A stretch of 50,430 nucleotides of DNA from Planctomycetota bacterium (GTDB lineage: Bacteria; Planctomycetota; UBA1135; GCA-002686595): the NCBI GenBank assembly GCA_030746555.1, contig JASLMK010000105.1, positions 1-50,430 on the forward strand, in the 5' to 3' direction. A program made the translations under genes and the position numbers. Shown here one piece after another: positions 7,283 to 15,740 of the stretch; positions within the stretch are counted from its first letter, which is position 1, and each line of letters opens with the position of its first letter. The notes beneath the pieces are model-generated. The model searched no databases and was not told where the DNA came from. It worked only from the letters and a program-made list of their open reading frames with translations.

Positions 7283-8920
7283 ATGAACCGCCTCCCCGTG
7301 ATCGCGACGGCCTTGCTGATTTCGGTGGCAGGCGCCGCGGCTTCCACCGCCGCGACGCCCCAGGCTCCGGGAGGAGGGACCCGAGCGCAACGGCCGACCC
7401 TGTACGTCGACCAGCCCACCCTGCTCCCCAACCCCAACCCGGCGGTTCCGCTGGCGGCCCTGATCACCTTCGAGACGAGCGTGCCGACGCGGACGGATCT
7501 GGCGTTCAAGGAGGGCGATCGCTCGTGGGTCGTGCGGGTCGAGCCGGGGTTCGGCCTCATCCACCGCGTGCCCGTCCTAGGGGTGCGCCCCGGCAGCAGG
7601 TGCTGGATCACCGTCTGGTCGGAGAAGCCCAATGGCGAGCGCGTGGCTGCGGAGGAGCCCGTGCTCTTCGAGACGCCGCCGCTGCCCGAGGGCTTCCCTC
7701 CGATCGTCCCCAGCGTCAGCGACCCCGAGGACATGGAGCCGGGGGTCACCCTGGTCAACGTCAACGCTTCGCGCTACCAGGAGTCCTACCTGGTCATGCT
7801 CGACTCCGAGAGCGAGGTCGTCTGGTACTACCGGGTCATGCAGTACCTCGGGGACGTGCAGCGCCTGCGGAACGGGAACCTCCTGTACATGTACGACCGC
7901 ACGACCCTGGCCGAGATCGACATGTTCGGCAACGTCGTCCAGGAGTGGTTCGCCGCGGGCATCAACGCCAAGAACGCATCGCCCGACGCGACGCTCGTGG
8001 ACGTGAACGTGTTCCACCACGACGTGATCGAGCTGCCCGTGTCCCTCGAGGGCGACTTCATGGCCCTCAGCACCGAGCTGCGCGTCTACCCCAGCTACCC
8101 GGCGGACGAGGTTGACGAGAACACCAGCGTGCCCCACGCCGAGGTGGTCGGCGACATCGTCGTCGAGTTCCAGCGGGACGGGACGATCGTCAACGAGTGG
8201 CCCCTGCTCGACATCCTCGATCCCTACCGCGTGTGCTACGACTCCCTCTCGGACACTTGGGGGATGACCTACCAGACGGTCACCCGCGACTGGTCGCACG
8301 GAAACTCCGTGTTCTACGACGCCGGTGACGGATCCTGGATCTACTCCGCCCGCCACCAGGAGGCGATCGTCAAGGTGGGCCGCTCCGACGGCGAGGTGAA
8401 GTGGATCCTCAGCCCCCATGGACGGTGGAACGGCCCCCTGGCGGACAAGCTGCTGCGACCGATCGGCGGCGGCCCGTTCTCCTGGAGCTACCACCAGCAC
8501 GCTCCCGAGATTACCCCCGCAGGGACGCTGATGCTGTTCGACAATGGCAACCACCGTGCGGTCCCCCCCGACCCGCCCCAGCCTGACGGGCTGCTCTATT
8601 CGCGGGCGGTGGAGTACGAGATCGACGAGGTCGAGAAGACCGTGCGCCAGGTCTGGGAGTACAGCGGCCAGGCGGGCGACGTGTGGTACTCGAGCGCCTA
8701 CGGAGACGCGGACGCCCTGCCGCAGACGGGCAACGTGCTCGTCACCGACGGCGCACGAAAGGCCAACGGTCAGTTCCCCAGGGCCCACGTCCGCCTGGTC
8801 GAGGTGACGCGCGACGAGACGCCGCGGATCGTGTGGGAGATGCGCTTCGCGGACACCGCCCCGTTCGGCAACAGCTGGAGCGCCTACCGCGCGGAGCGGC
8901 TGGACAGCGTCTACCCCTGA
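7283..8920 (+). CDS. Secreted arylsulfate sulfotransferase (ASST family)
   Basis: A 545-residue protein with a classical signal peptide (PVIATALLISVAGAAAS, mature from about residue 22). The rest matches the ASST beta-propeller: VRLRNGNLLYMYD-like blades, SARHQEAIVKVGRSDGEVKWIL, HQHAPEITPAGTLMLFDNGNHR (His404-Gln-His406) and SRAVEYEIDE. ASST enzymes move a sulfuryl group from one phenolic sulfate to another through a covalent sulfo-His, outside the cytoplasmic membrane. The HQH and NGNHR motifs support catalytic competence. A formylglycine sulfatase gene follows in the same direction after 192 nt, so the pair may handle sulfate esters outside the cell. Starts upstream would not keep the signal peptide at the N-terminus. 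Confidence 0.85.
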   Translation: MNRLPVIATALLISVAGAAASTAATPQAPGGGTRAQRPTLYVDQPTLLPNPNPAVPLAALITFETSVPTRTDLAFKEGDRSWVVRVEPGFGLIHRVPVLGVRPGSRCWITVWSEKPNGERVAAEEPVLFETPPLPEGFPPIVPSVSDPEDMEPGVTLVNVNASRYQESYLVMLDSESEVVWYYRVMQYLGDVQRLRNGNLLYMYDRTTLAEIDMFGNVVQEWFAAGINAKNASPDATLVDVNVFHHDVIELPVSLEGDFMALSTELRVYPSYPADEVDENTSVPHAEVVGDIVVEFQRDGTIVNEWPLLDILDPYRVCYDSLSDTWGMTYQTVTRDWSHGNSVFYDAGDGSWIYSARHQEAIVKVGRSDGEVKWILSPHGRWNGPLADKLLRPIGGGPFSWSYHQHAPEITPAGTLMLFDNGNHRAVPPDPPQPDGLLYSRAVEYEIDEVEKTVRQVWEYSGQAGDVWYSSAYGDADALPQTGNVLVTDGARKANGQFPRAHVRLVEVTRDETPRIVWEMRFADTAPFGNSWSAYRAERLDSVYP

Positions 8921-9112
8921 GGTCGCGTCCCCCAACCGGGGCGTCGCCCTCCCCCCCGATCGCCGGGTGCGGAGCGTGTCGCAAGCGTGACGTCGGGCCG
9001 CGCAGCCGGGAGAACACGCCGGGCGAAGGGTCTCCTTCGCCGGACCCGATCCGGCGCGCCGGAGCGTATGCTCGCGGGCATCGGTCGTCCCGATCCACTC
9101 CCCATCCCCATC

Positions 9113-10612
9113 ATGCGACGCCCCCTCTCGGTGTTCCTCCTTCCCGTCTTCCTCTGCGCTTGCGCCTTCGCCAGTGAGCAGGAGCAGGAGCAGGAGGGCG
9201 AACGGGAACCCCCCAACATCCTGTTCGTCATCGCCGACGACCAGTCGCCCTTCGACCTGCGCGTGTACGACCCCTCGTCGGCACTCGACGCCCCGGTGAT
9301 CGAGCGCCTGGCGGCCGAGGGCATGACCCTCGACGGCGCCTACCACATGGGCTCCTGGTCCGGCGCGGTGTGCACGCCCTCGCGGCACATGGTGATGAGC
9401 GGCAGGACGCTGTGGCACCTGCCGCGCAACGGGGTCCGAGGAGCCGGCGCCAATCCCCTCTGCCCGCCGGACCTCGAGCGTTCCACCCTGGGCGCGGTCT
9501 TCGGGCGGGCCGGATACGACACGATGCGGACGTGCAAGAACGGCAACAGCTACGAGGCGGCCAACCGCCAGTTCGCGGTGCGCAAGGACGCGACGCGACG
9601 CGGAGCCTCCGGCGCCGACGGGAGCGCCTGGCACGCCGATCAGGTGCTCGCTTTCCTCGACGAGCGCGCCGCGAGCGCCGACGCTGATCCGTTCTTCATC
9701 TACCTGGGCTTCTCCCATCCCCACGACCCGCGCTGGGGGGCACCCGAGCTCCTGGCGAAGTACGGGGCCGACAACGACCACGTGCCCGCCGCGGCCCATC
9801 CCGACTCCCCGCCCCTCCCCGAGAACTACCTCCCCGCGCACCCGTTCCCGCACGGTCACCCGGGGCTGAGGGACGAGGTCAACGTGCAGGGCGTGAAGAA
9901 GCGCCGAGACGAGCCGACGGTCCGCAATGAGATCGGCCGCCAATTCGCCTGCGGGGAGAACATCGACACGCAGCTCGGACGCGTGCTGACGAAGCTCGAG
10001 GCCATGGGCGAGTTGGAGAACACGTACGTCGTCTACACCTCCGACCACGGCATCGCCATCGGCCGCCACGGGCTGATGGGCAAGCAGAACCTCTACGAGC
10101 ACACCTGGCGCGTGCCCATGATCGTGAAGGGGCCGGGGATCGAGGCGGGGGCCCGGGCGATGGGGAACGTCTACCTCCTCGACGTCCTGGCGACGCTGTG
10201 CGAGCTGGCGGGAGTGTCCGTCCCGGAGACCTCCGAGGGCCACAGCTTCGTGGGGGTGCTCCGTGGCGAGGAGGAGGCGGTCCGCGACGTCCTCTACGGC
10301 GCCTACTGCGGCGGCACCAAGCCGGGCATGCGCTCGGTGCGCCGCGGCGACTGGAAGCTGATCCAATACGACACGCTCGACGGCAAGGTGCGAGAGACCC
10401 AGCTCTTCGACCTCTCGGCGAACCCCTCCGAGTGGCTCGGTGAACACCACGATCCCGCGATCTCCGCGCTCACAGGCCACGAGCCCAGGGAGCACCAGAG
10501 GAACCTGGCAGCGGATCCGGCGTACGCGGAGCGCCGCGCGGAGATGGAGGCGCTGCTCCTGTCGGAGATGGAACGGCTCGACGATCCCTACCGCCTGTGG
10601 AGTCAGCGCTGA
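9113..10612 (+). CDS. Secreted type I sulfatase with formylglycine motif
   Basis: A 499-residue hydrolase of the alkaline phosphatase superfamily. The signal peptide is MRRPLSVFLLPVFLCACAFA, which fixes the start at ATG 9113. PNILFVIADDQ (34-44) provides the metal-binding Asp pair; CTPSR with Cys87 is the canonical C-x-P-S-R site at which a formylglycine-generating enzyme oxidises Cys. TSDHGIAIGRHGLMGKQNLYEHTWRVPMIV supplies the second metal site. It should hydrolyse sulfate esters, probably of polysaccharides. Its neighbour is an arylsulfate sulfotransferase. The formylglycine-generating enzyme is not in the window. The gene converges on the minus-strand gene that ends 70 nt later. Confidence 0.92.
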   Translation: MRRPLSVFLLPVFLCACAFASEQEQEQEGEREPPNILFVIADDQSPFDLRVYDPSSALDAPVIERLAAEGMTLDGAYHMGSWSGAVCTPSRHMVMSGRTLWHLPRNGVRGAGANPLCPPDLERSTLGAVFGRAGYDTMRTCKNGNSYEAANRQFAVRKDATRRGASGADGSAWHADQVLAFLDERAASADADPFFIYLGFSHPHDPRWGAPELLAKYGADNDHVPAAAHPDSPPLPENYLPAHPFPHGHPGLRDEVNVQGVKKRRDEPTVRNEIGRQFACGENIDTQLGRVLTKLEAMGELENTYVVYTSDHGIAIGRHGLMGKQNLYEHTWRVPMIVKGPGIEAGARAMGNVYLLDVLATLCELAGVSVPETSEGHSFVGVLRGEEEAVRDVLYGAYCGGTKPGMRSVRRGDWKLIQYDTLDGKVRETQLFDLSANPSEWLGEHHDPAISALTGHEPREHQRNLAADPAYAERRAEMEALLLSEMERLDDPYRLWSQR

Positions 10613-10681
10613 GGCTCCCGGCTCACCGGGCCGGCATGACCGTCCGGGGAGCGCGGCTAGAGGCACCCGGAGGCAAGCGGG

Positions 10682-12301
10682 CTACAGGTCCACCGCCACG
10701 CAGCGGCCGCCAGTCAGGCGTGCGAGGGTCTCCCAGTGGCGCACCAGGCGCGGGGGGGCGTCGACCACGATCGAGTCGAAGGCCACGCCGCGGTAGCGGT
10801 TGGCCTCGACCAAGGCGGGCACGAGCAGCTCGAGCTTCCACCGCCGGCCGCCGGTGGGCGCTCCGTCGGTCAGGGCGACGACCGTGTCCACCTCGGGGTC
10901 GGAGAGGGCCAACAGGGCCGCCTCGAAGAAGTCGCCGGTGCCGCTCTCGTTGCAGTCCTCGAACCAAGAGAGGGCGCGGCGGACGTTGCGGGGCGTCGCG
11001 TCGACGAGCTCGTCCCTCCAGGGATGGGGGTCGGAAGTGTAGGGGATCAGGTTGAAGCGCGTCCCCGCGTCGAGGGCGGGCAGGGTCTCGCGCAGGCGCT
11101 CCTCGACGACCTCCTTGCGGGTGCGCCCACCCTCGCGCTCGTACCAGAGCGATCCCGAGAAGTCGATCAGGAACGCAACGCGGTCGGAGAGGATCGGCAG
11201 CCCCACCAGGGTCGTGGTTCGCGGCCCGGCGGCGGCGACGCGCCGACCGGCTCCACGCAGCGGATCCCCCTCCAGGCGCTCCAACCAGTGGCGCCAGGAG
11301 CGCACGTCGAGGCCGTAGCCCATGCCCGAGAGGTCGCGCAGCAGCTCGACCGCGCGCCAGCGCAAGCGCTCGCGCTCCTCGACCTCCAGCCGGCCGATCA
11401 GCAACTCCGCGGCGGCGCGGCTTTCGGCCCGGCCGAAGACCTCCAGAGCGGCGCGGCGCACGGCGAGCTCGGCGTCGTCGGCCAGCCGCTCCAACGGCGG
11501 GCTCGGCCCGGGCTGGTGCTCCGTCTCCCAGGCGTCGAGGGCCGCCGCGCGCACCTCGCTCGCTCGATCCTCCAGGCCCTCGCGCACCAGGGGCGCCGCC
11601 GACGAGGGATCCAGGGCGGCCAGGGCCGAGAGGGCGGCGGCGCGCGTGCCCGCCGCCCCACGTGCGCGAACGAGCGCGCCGAGGGAGCGGACGATCTTCG
11701 TGCGCTCCCCGGCCACGAGCTCGGCGCCGGCCAGCTGCTCGAGGGACCGCAGGAGGGCTCGCGTGAAGGGGAGGTCGCGGCGCGTGACGCGGCGCAGGAT
11801 CTCCTCGCCGTCGAGCGCCTCCCGCCGGCGTCCGAGGACCTCGGCCGCCCGCAGGCGCACCCACTCGTCGGTGGAACGCAGACCCAGGCGCCCCAGCAAG
11901 CCGTCGAGCACGTGCTCGGCCGGCGCCGTGGCCAGGTGGAACTGGGCCTCGTCGGCGACCTCGCCCGAGGGGTCCTCGAGGGACTCGAGGACCAGTCGCC
12001 AGGCATCGCGCCGGTCGAGCTGGGCCAGCTTCTTCACGGCCCCCCGCCGCTCCCGCGAACGCGAGGCGTGCAGGGCGACCTTCAGGTCACCGAGGCTCTC
12101 GTCCGCGGCCGCCGGAGCGGGGCCGACGGCCGTGTCGGGCCCGCCTCGCCAGGCTGCCGGGGCGACGGGCGGCGCCACGCACAGGCTCGCCGCCAGGAGC
12201 GCCGACCCGACCCCCACACCCGATCTCCCAGGCGCTGCGTCCGCTCCCCGCCGCACCCTTCGATCCCCGCGCCCCGCCGACGGCTCCTCCCGGTCGTCCA
12301 T
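10682..12301 (-). CDS. HEAT-repeat protein with C-terminal von Willebrand A domain
   Basis: A 539-residue protein. After a basic N-terminus a hydrophobic stretch (GSALLAASLCVAPPVAPAAW, about 32-51) suggests a signal peptide or anchor. Residues about 70-340 are helical repeats with HEAT/ARM character, such as VRLRAAEVLGRRR and VRRAALEVFGRAESRAAAELLIGRL. The C-terminal 180 residues form a VWA domain: VAFLIDFSGSLW contains the DxSxS metal-dependent adhesion motif, and VDTVVALTDGAPTGG follows. This architecture is common in Planctomycetota, and its role is unknown; protein scaffolding is likely. It stands alone between convergent and divergent neighbours. The 12302-12462 gap shows nothing recognisable. 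Confidence 0.78.
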   Translation of the reverse strand: MDDREEPSAGRGDRRVRRGADAAPGRSGVGVGSALLAASLCVAPPVAPAAWRGGPDTAVGPAPAAADESLGDLKVALHASRSRERRGAVKKLAQLDRRDAWRLVLESLEDPSGEVADEAQFHLATAPAEHVLDGLLGRLGLRSTDEWVRLRAAEVLGRRREALDGEEILRRVTRRDLPFTRALLRSLEQLAGAELVAGERTKIVRSLGALVRARGAAGTRAAALSALAALDPSSAAPLVREGLEDRASEVRAAALDAWETEHQPGPSPPLERLADDAELAVRRAALEVFGRAESRAAAELLIGRLEVEERERLRWRAVELLRDLSGMGYGLDVRSWRHWLERLEGDPLRGAGRRVAAAGPRTTTLVGLPILSDRVAFLIDFSGSLWYEREGGRTRKEVVEERLRETLPALDAGTRFNLIPYTSDPHPWRDELVDATPRNVRRALSWFEDCNESGTGDFFEAALLALSDPEVDTVVALTDGAPTGGRRWKLELLVPALVEANRYRGVAFDSIVVDAPPRLVRHWETLARLTGGRCVAVDL

Positions 12302-12462
12302 CCCCTCCGCTCCCCATTGGGTGCGACGCGCGAGCGCTGCCGCACCGGCTCCCGAGTCCCGGCGTGCGCCGGAGGCGCGGTCCGGTCCGCGCCCGAGAGA
12401 GGGACCGGTCGAGGATGCGGCCGGTTACCCTCCCGCCCTTCCTGCTCACCCCCGGCGGCGGC

Positions 12463-13878
12463 TCAGTCGTCGCCCGCGTAGCCGATCGCCTCCAACGCCC
12501 GCAGGGTCTCCTGGGAGAGCTCGGCGCCGCTGGCCTCCATCCAGTCGTCGCGCGCCTCGGCCATCCACCGCTCCAGGTCTGCGGTGAGGGAGTGGGCGAG
12601 CTCGGGGAGCTCGGCCGCCAGGTCGCGCTTCTCGCCCGGATCGGCCTCGAGGTCGTAGAGCTCGTCGATCCCCTTGCGGCGCACGAGCTTGTACCGGCCG
12701 CGCCGCACCGCGCGCTGGGGCGGCGGCTTGTCCGGCCCGCGGAAGCGCGCGCTGAAGTACAGCGCACGCTCGTCGTCGCGCCCGCCCCTCAACAGGGGAA
12801 GCAACGAGCGGCCCCGCATCGGGTGGTCGGGGGGCTCGAGTCCGAAGCAATCGACGAAGGTCGGCAGGACGTCGAGCAGGGAGACGGGATCGGTGGCCAC
12901 GTGGCCCTGCCGGAACCCGCTGCCGGGAGCGGAGACCAAGAGCGGGATGCGCACCTGCTCCTCGTACACCTGGAAGCCGTGCCCCAGGCAGCGGTGCTGC
13001 ATGAACGCCTCGCCGTGATCCGAGGTGACGACGAACACCCAATCCCCTCCCGCGTCCCCGTTGACGAACCCGCCCAACATGGCTCCGATCACGCCGTCCA
13101 TGTAGCGCACGTACCCGTCGTAGAGGGCGGAGAGCTGGCGCACGTCGGGATGATCGGGCGCTAGCACGTCGCGGCCGATGCGCGCGCAGTCCTCGAGCGT
13201 CCCCGTCACCGGGCCGTCGTAGGCCTCGTCCACCCACATCCCGCGCAGCGGCTCGGGGGCATCGTAGGGCTGGTGCGGGGCGAACAGGTGCACGTAGAGG
13301 AACAGCGGTTCCTCCCTGTCGGCCTTCAGCCGCGTGCGCACCTGCCGAATCAGCCTGCGCGTGGTGCCGCGGTCGTGGTTGAAGAAGCGGTAGGCGTCGA
13401 AGCCGCGATCCAGGCCCGTGCGTGCTTGGACGACGCCGTTCTGGACGAGCGCCTCGGTGCTGTAGCCCCGCGCGCGGAACAGCTCCGCCATGGTCGAGAT
13501 CCCCGCGGGGAGCACGCGGGACATGCGCCGCATGCCATGACGCTCCTGCTCGAGGGAGGTGAACAGGCTCGTGACCGAGGGCAGGGTCCAGGAGGAGGGC
13601 GAGTAGGCCGTCTCGAAGCGCACGGCATGCTCGGCGAGGACGTCGAGGGCCGGACTGGTCTCGCGCTCGGCTCCGTAGCAGCCGAGGTGGGCGGCGTGGA
13701 CGGAGTCGGTCAGGATGACCACGACGTTGCGCCCTGCCAGGGGGCTCGACGATTCCGCAGCCCGCCCCGCGCCCGCGTCGGAGCCCGCGCCTGCGCTGTC
13801 TGCCCCGTCGGCGCAGCCGAACGCCAGGCAGACGCAGAGGAGCACTCCCTGGAACCGGCCACCCACGGCGACATTCAC
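12463..13878 (-). CDS. Sulfatase-fold lipoprotein lacking the formylglycine Cys
   Basis: A 471-residue protein of the sulfatase/alkaline phosphatase superfamily. The signal sequence ends in LAFGC (Cys22), so it is probably a lipoprotein. NVVVILTDSVHAAHLGCYG (51-69) and VTSDHGEAFMQHRCLGHG match the metal sites. At the nucleophile position it reads WTLPS (Thr98), not C-x-P-S-R, so it cannot carry formylglycine; Thr is used as nucleophile in phosphoethanolamine transferases and related phospho-transfer enzymes. The C-terminus ends LRALEAIGYAGDD, like the second Thr-type protein in this window. The start is GTG 13878, which overlaps the radical SAM stop as GTGA. The reaction could be hydrolysis or transfer of sulfate or phosphate groups; annotation as a plain sulfatase would be unsafe. 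Confidence 0.8.
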   Translation of the reverse strand: MNVAVGGRFQGVLLCVCLAFGCADGADSAGAGSDAGAGRAAESSSPLAGRNVVVILTDSVHAAHLGCYGAERETSPALDVLAEHAVRFETAYSPSSWTLPSVTSLFTSLEQERHGMRRMSRVLPAGISTMAELFRARGYSTEALVQNGVVQARTGLDRGFDAYRFFNHDRGTTRRLIRQVRTRLKADREEPLFLYVHLFAPHQPYDAPEPLRGMWVDEAYDGPVTGTLEDCARIGRDVLAPDHPDVRQLSALYDGYVRYMDGVIGAMLGGFVNGDAGGDWVFVVTSDHGEAFMQHRCLGHGFQVYEEQVRIPLLVSAPGSGFRQGHVATDPVSLLDVLPTFVDCFGLEPPDHPMRGRSLLPLLRGGRDDERALYFSARFRGPDKPPPQRAVRRGRYKLVRRKGIDELYDLEADPGEKRDLAAELPELAHSLTADLERWMAEARDDWMEASGAELSQETLRALEAIGYAGDD

Positions 13879-15530
13879 CCGCGGCCCGCCGTGGCTTCGG
13901 TCATCGCCTCCCGCGAGGCCGACGAGCGGTTCCCCGCCGTCCCGGTCTTGTGTCCGGGATCGATGAACGTGCGCGCGACCTCCGAGCGCCGCGTGAGCTT
14001 CTTCTCTATGCGGTTGAACACGCTGAAGGCCCGCGCCTCGAAGCGCGCGGGACCACCGTAGATGCTCCCGTCGCGCAGGCGCCGCTCGGCCCGCTTCTCC
14101 CAGAACCCGCGCCTTCCACGCGCCAACCCGTAGTCCAGGGTCACGTAGTGCTGGTACATCTTGCGCGCGTCGGCGACGTGGGGAGGGATCTTGCCCGGCC
14201 AGGTCTCCTCGAGGTGGTACTCGCCGATCGAGCCCCACTCGATCAGCGCCTGGGGCGACTCGTAGCCGAGGTCGATCGCCTGGTCCCACATGACCGTGCC
14301 GGGGATCGGGCGGTAGGGCCAAACGGTCGGCCGCGCGGCGGGCGCCGCCACGTGCAGCCGACGGCACTGGTCGATCGTGGCCAGCATCGAGTCGGGCTCC
14401 TCGTGGGGATAGCCGATGATGTAGGTCACCGAGGCGCAGATGCCACGCTTGTCCATCTCGACCGCCGCGTCGATGTTGTCGTCCCCGGTGATGGGCTTGC
14501 CGATCTTGCTCATCATCTCGTCGGTGCCGGCCTCCGCGCCGATCTCGGCGATGTAGAGCCCCGACGCGGCGAGGGCGTCGAGGGTCCCGGTGTCGTAGTG
14601 CAGGATCGAGTGGGTCTCGAGGAACGCGTTGTACTGGAAGTCCAGCTCGCGCTCCAACTTGCCCTCCGCGAAGTCCCGCGCGCGTTTCTCCTGCACGCCC
14701 CAGTTTGCGTCGTGGAAGCGAACGACGTCGAAGCCCCAGCGGTCGTGCAACTCCTCGAGGTCGTCGAGCATGCGCTCGGCCCCCATCGCCTTCCAGCGCC
14801 GGTTCGTGACGATCGGCGAGCAGCAGAAGGTGCAGGGCTCGGGACAGCCGTAGCTGGAGTAGTAGGTGATCCCGAAGTAGGGTCGGTGGTCGGAAGCAAT
14901 CGAGGGTGGAGCCGGCATGCGCAGCACGTCTCCCGCGCTCTGCGCCCGCAGCTGATGCTGCCTGTAGGGCTCGATGTCGAGCATCTCCCAGGGCATGCGC
15001 GGAATCCCGTCCCAGCCCACCACCGCGCGCGACTCGGTGCGCACGATCTCTTCGTCTCGCAGGAGCGACAGCCCGGCGATCCCGTCGAGCGGCTCCCCCG
15101 CCTCGACCGCGTGCAGGATGTCGAGGAAGGTGTACTCCCCCTGACCGTGGACCACGGCATCGTACAGCCCCGTGCGCAGTTGGAGGTCGGGCCGCACCGA
15201 GGCGAACCAGCCGCCGATCACCATGGTCAACTCGGGATGAGCCTGGCGCACGCGCGTCGAGCAGCGGAACCCGTCGGTGACCATGAACCCCAGGATCCCG
15301 GTCGTGCCGTACACCATCGCACCCTCACAGGCCTCGACCACGCGCCGGTGGGCCTCGTCGGAGGAGTAGAGGCTGCCGTCGATGATCTCGATCTCCCAAC
15401 CCTCCCGGAGCGGAAAGGCGGAGATGGCGAGCATCTCCAGGGGCAGCATGTCCTTGCTCGACGGCAAGCCGAGGCTCTCGTCGACCTGCTGGGGCTGGTA
15501 GAGGACGATCTTCTTCTTGCGGCCGATCAT
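13875..15530 (-). CDS. B12-binding-domain radical SAM protein
   Basis: A 551-residue cytosolic protein. Residues about 1-170 resemble the cobalamin-binding Rossmann domain (VVYGTTGILGF, TMVIGGWFASVRPDL, YDAVVHGQGEYTFLDIL). The radical SAM core carries the iron-sulfur motif C-PEP-C-TF-C near residue 245, followed by FHDANWGV, IAEIGAEAGTDEMMSKIGK and CASVTYIIGYPHEEPDSM. This class often performs methyl transfers or rearrangements on unactivated carbons, for example in lipid or natural product pathways; the substrate is not evident. It is translationally coupled to the sulfatase-fold lipoprotein, which may hint at envelope lipid or glycan modification. ATG 15530 begins with a basic MIGRKKK followed by the Rossmann strand, which supports that start. 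Confidence 0.86.
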   Translation of the reverse strand: MIGRKKKIVLYQPQQVDESLGLPSSKDMLPLEMLAISAFPLREGWEIEIIDGSLYSSDEAHRRVVEACEGAMVYGTTGILGFMVTDGFRCSTRVRQAHPELTMVIGGWFASVRPDLQLRTGLYDAVVHGQGEYTFLDILHAVEAGEPLDGIAGLSLLRDEEIVRTESRAVVGWDGIPRMPWEMLDIEPYRQHQLRAQSAGDVLRMPAPPSIASDHRPYFGITYYSSYGCPEPCTFCCSPIVTNRRWKAMGAERMLDDLEELHDRWGFDVVRFHDANWGVQEKRARDFAEGKLERELDFQYNAFLETHSILHYDTGTLDALAASGLYIAEIGAEAGTDEMMSKIGKPITGDDNIDAAVEMDKRGICASVTYIIGYPHEEPDSMLATIDQCRRLHVAAPAARPTVWPYRPIPGTVMWDQAIDLGYESPQALIEWGSIGEYHLEETWPGKIPPHVADARKMYQHYVTLDYGLARGRRGFWEKRAERRLRDGSIYGGPARFEARAFSVFNRIEKKLTRRSEVARTFIDPGHKTGTAGNRSSASREAMTEATAGRG

Positions 15531-15740
15531 GGGGCTTGGGGGGGCTGGCCGAACGTAAGAGCCGGGGCGATCCAGTCTACCTGATGCGGCAGGAGCCCGG
15601 GGAACTGGCAGGCGACACCACGGGGCCGTCCACCGGGTTCGACTTCCGTTCACCCTCTCCTATCGGCCGAGACGGTCGCTACCCTCAACCCACCGCCGGG
15701 TTCGATTCCCGTCCCCAAACCCCCAGACACGAAACTACCC

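Noticed and set aside
5569..7764. Very long minus-strand open frame over the nitroreductase and sulfotransferase genes
   Set aside because: It is an antisense artefact of high GC in third codon positions; the translation has no recognisable domain, and the plus-strand proteins have clear families.
15630..15714. Two tRNA T-arm-like sequences (GGGTTCGACTTCC and CGGGTTCGATTCCCG)
   Set aside because: The T-stem is only 4 bp, no matching 5' acceptor strand or anticodon arm is found upstream, and no CCA follows. They are not called as tRNA genes or attachment sites.
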